From Eumeta japonica (lineage: Eukaryota; Arthropoda; Insecta; Lepidoptera; Psychidae), in the NCBI GenBank assembly GCA_005406025.1, contig BGZK01000704.1, positions 1-64,000 on the forward strand: a stretch of 64,000 nt of DNA, given 5' to 3'. Under the pieces are notes generated by a model. That model was not told the DNA's origin. It did no database searches and saw only the letters and a list, made by a program, of their open reading frames with translations. The position numbers and the translations under genes were made by a program. Below are positions 61,551 through 64,000 of the stretch, piece after piece. Each line of letters begins with the position of its first letter. Positions within the stretch are counted from its first letter, which is position 1.

Positions 61551-62117
61551 TTTCTTAATCACGCATTCACCGACGCCAACGAGTGCACCGCGCTCGGAAG
61601 ATTTCCAGATCATTCGGTGCCCGACTGCCAAGGTTACGTCATGTGCATTCAGAGGCTCGACGGTTCCTTCACGTCCATACCCTTGAAGTGCCCACCGCAC
61701 TCGATCTTCAGCTCGGCCGACAGCCGTTGCGTTCAAGGCGAATGCTACAACCTGAGCGAGGGTTTCAACTGCACCGAAACCGGTCACTTCGAAAACTACG
61801 ACGATGGGAACTGCACCTCTTACATAGACTGCGCCTACGGGACGGGCGGTGTTTTGGAGCCTAGAATAGTCGTGTGCCCGTCAAATATGATTTTCGATTC
61901 GAAGGCGTCGAAATGCATCACCGAAAACGATTATACGTGCATGCAACAGCAGTATAATTATATAATCTCGGAATTCAATTTGACTGCGTCAGAAAATAGT
62001 ACTTTTGAAAGAGCATTCGACAAAGAAGAAGGCGTTACGTCCGGCAGTGCCATTGTTGCGTACGCTCGTTGGAAAGTTTTTATATTTATTTACGGAATCA
62101 CATATTTAATTCAATAA
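61551..62117 (+). CDS. Chitin-binding protein C (two Peritrophin-A domains, hydrophobic tail), exon 2
   Basis: After TTTTTTTTACAG the frame gives 188 codons to TAA. Domain 1: C-TALGRFPDHSVPD-C-QGYVM-C-x15-C-PPHSIFSSADSR-C-x4-C. Domain 2: C-TETGHFENYDDGN-C-TSYID-C-x14-C-PSNMIFDSKASK-C-x7-C. Both fit CBM14. A linker with NLTASENSTFE sequons leads to GVTSGSAIVAYARWKVFIFI YGITYLIQ, a small-residue site followed by a hydrophobic C-terminus as in GPI-anchored proteins. The protein (199 aa with exon 1) may therefore be tethered to the cell surface. AATAAA lies at 62292. It is more distant from A and B than they are from each other. Confidence 0.9.
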   Translation, partial: FLNHAFTDANECTALGRFPDHSVPDCQGYVMCIQRLDGSFTSIPLKCPPHSIFSSADSRCVQGECYNLSEGFNCTETGHFENYDDGNCTSYIDCAYGTGGVLEPRIVVCPSNMIFDSKASKCITENDYTCMQQQYNYIISEFNLTASENSTFERAFDKEEGVTSGSAIVAYARWKVFIFIYGITYLIQ

Positions 62118-64000
62118 GTGTAAAGCATGTAAAGTTTGTAAGTTAATATATTATTATTTGTGTTACGAGTCTGTAAATAAGTCTCTTCGTTTACGTCCTG
62201 ACAATAATATGCATAAAAACATATGTAATTGTGTAAATGTCTTTAAGATTTAAAAGGTAAAAGTGTAACAGTGGTGATCAAAAACATTAACAATAAATAA
62301 ATTTAAAAAAAAGCCAAGAGCGAGTGTGCCTCGCGCAACGAGTGTTCCCTAGTAAAACACTATATTTGTGTTAAATGCTTAAAATAAATTATTTTTATTT
62401 ATTCATTTGCATATTCTCTGCACGAGCCTCACTCACAACTGGCCAATTTTTATTGATTGTTTTTTTCTGAAGTTTGTACTATGATAACGCCAAGTTTGCC
62501 ATTTGTATATATTATTGATTTTACAACGTGGGAAAAATAAAATAATAAAAAAACCAATACGTAATAACTATACGTGCACACACTTAGTGAGTGTCAGTTT
62601 ACGAAACAAACTATTGACTCTTATAGATTTTACAATCAGCTATAAATAAAGAGATAGCTCTTTATTTTTTCAAGATTTTTGGCGTAGTAGTTTCTTAGAT
62701 AAGGGAGGAAATAGTCAATTCTCATTTAGTTTCTTAAATCACTTTAAAACTTCCTACCTTATTAGAATTTGTAATATTTTTTTTATTTTCTAATTGACCC
62801 CCCAAAAGTGACCTTCATATTTAAAATTTACTTGAGTCATAATTTACTGAATTACAATAAATTTTGTTTTGCGTCCGTACTTGGTACACAGACATATGTA
62901 TGTGTACCAGATGTAAACTTAATCGGATCAGACAATGCACGAAACTCTGCCGTTTTGAAATTAGTCACAAAAGAGATCCGATGGAGTAAACAGGCACGCG
63001 GGGGAGAAGAAGGAGGGGTCAGGGGAGCTTTAAACCTGCGCATTATATGATTCGCAGGCAATTCAAAGTGGCAGAGTTTCATGCGTGGTACGGTAGATTC
63101 AGAGTAAATTGGCTGTCACAGACAGACAGACACAAGAATGTTCCTATAAGTGTTGCGTTTTTATATTTGTAGGTACAGAACTCTAAAAAACACTAAAAAA
63201 GACCTTGCACTAGTCCAGGTCATTTTCTAAGAAGAATTACCATAATCGAAAATAAAAAGTATAATAACTTTACAACTTCATAATTCGCCATAATGTCACT
63301 TAACTTTTTATTTTAATCAAAATCGATACATACGTAATGAAATATTCCTAAAAATTGAAATATGTGAGTTAATCCATTTCTAATATTTTATGCTGAAAAA
63401 TAATGCATAATGATAAAATTTAGTTAATTTTATGCAAATGCGTATTATTAGAGGAATTCACCTTTTTTTTCACCAATAGATTTATTGGCTTTTGAGTAAA
63501 ATATCCTGCCAAGTGCAATACGGACTTAGATACGAAGCGTTCCGTACCACCGTATAAAATTTAACCCTACAACTTTTTTTGAATTTCATATATGTTTAAG
63601 TCGATGCATGTGTGTATGTATGTTCTCTATGGAATCCGAAACAACTAGACCGATTTTGATGCAATTTTCAGGCAATCTTCAGATTGGCTTAGCAGGTGAT
63701 TTTGTGAAGTTTGGTAGCGATCGGATGAACAGAATTTTTTGTTTTTTTTTTTTTTGCACTCTTAATTACAGTTCTGCTTTCGATCCGTTATTGTTTTCAT
63801 AACACATATTATGTTGATACGTGCGTCGTATGATTTCAGTCGATTAATCTTAAAATTCTAAAACAACTCAACCGATCTTCATGAAACTTAGCATTTATGT
63901 GTAATTTGATCCAACCTGAGAGACGGAATAGTTTATATTCTAATAGGTGGCGTAGTTGTCAAGCATTAAGGATTTTTTTTATTATTCATATCAGATTTCT
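62118..64000. other. 3' flank of gene C and intergenic repeats
   Basis: AATAAA for gene C is at 62292. A hairpin (TGGTACACA 62882-62890 / TGTGTACCA 62901-62909) lies in this flank. GAAACTCTGCC with its inverted copy (about 62940 and 63070) suggests a degenerate MITE. At 63504-63560, CCTGCCAAGTGCAATACGGA starts a short copy of the 'ccggccaagtg' lepidopteran repeat. Degenerate LINE/Helitron-type scraps follow to the right edge (AACTAGACCGATTTTGATGC near 63644). No gene is supported. Confidence 0.5.

Overview
This window reads as a lepidopteran (moth or butterfly) chromosome segment. It is AT-rich and gene-poor, and its interspersed repeats carry termini typical of Lepidoptera. These are Helitrons that begin 'TCxxTACTAATAxTATAAA' and end 'GCGGGCGAAGCCG..GCAAAGCTAGT', and the ubiquitous 'aaaaaaccggccaagtgcgagtcgg...gggttccgta' repeat. 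Protein-coding signal is restricted to small secreted-protein genes, each with a short first coding exon inside the signal peptide.

Left half (1-32.9 kb): a minus-strand gene for a secreted proline-rich protein with YGPP repeats. Exon 3 runs off the left edge, exon 2 lies at 823-1708, and a five-codon first exon is proposed at 32464-32478 in front of a perfect GTGAGT donor, beside a CpG-rich promoter-like block. This leaves a roughly 30.8-kb first intron. The intron holds a dead Jockey-like LINE, a dead piggyBac-like element, a ~112-bp tandem repeat, a MITE, several short-loop palindromes, four GC-rich islands that could be alternative promoters or enhancers, and one orphan cysteine-rich exon-like frame at 2377-2529.

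Middle (32.9-41.6 kb): intergenic DNA with a reverse-oriented Helitron carrying an internal minisatellite, two copies of the lepidopteran 'ccggccaagtg' repeat (one split by a later insertion that carries a dead mobile-element-associated frame), and a possible TATA promoter plus first exon on the minus strand at 38.5 kb.

Right part (41.6-62.1 kb): an unrecognised plus-strand secreted protein (41616-42176), then three chitin-binding type-2 (Peritrophin-A, CBM14) genes. Two are close tandem paralogues on the minus strand (A: 42932-44748; B: 53411-55478), with three six-cysteine domains each and nearly the same promoter: TATAAATA plus a GATA-type block held at exactly the same 67-bp spacing. The third (C: 61311-62117, plus strand) has two domains and a hydrophobic, possibly GPI-directing tail. 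All three have a 33-nt, 11-codon first coding exon followed by a phase-0 intron. The likely job, from family knowledge, is chitin binding in the midgut peritrophic matrix or cuticle.

The DNA around the chitin-binding genes is packed with Helitron remnants, a hAT MITE with a perfect 8-bp target duplication, a pogo/Tigger-like MITE, and a head-to-head inverted repeat inside gene B's intron that contains a candidate alternative first exon. No tRNA, rRNA or CRISPR was seen. All gene models come from reading splice signals and frames by eye; no alignment or transcript evidence was available.
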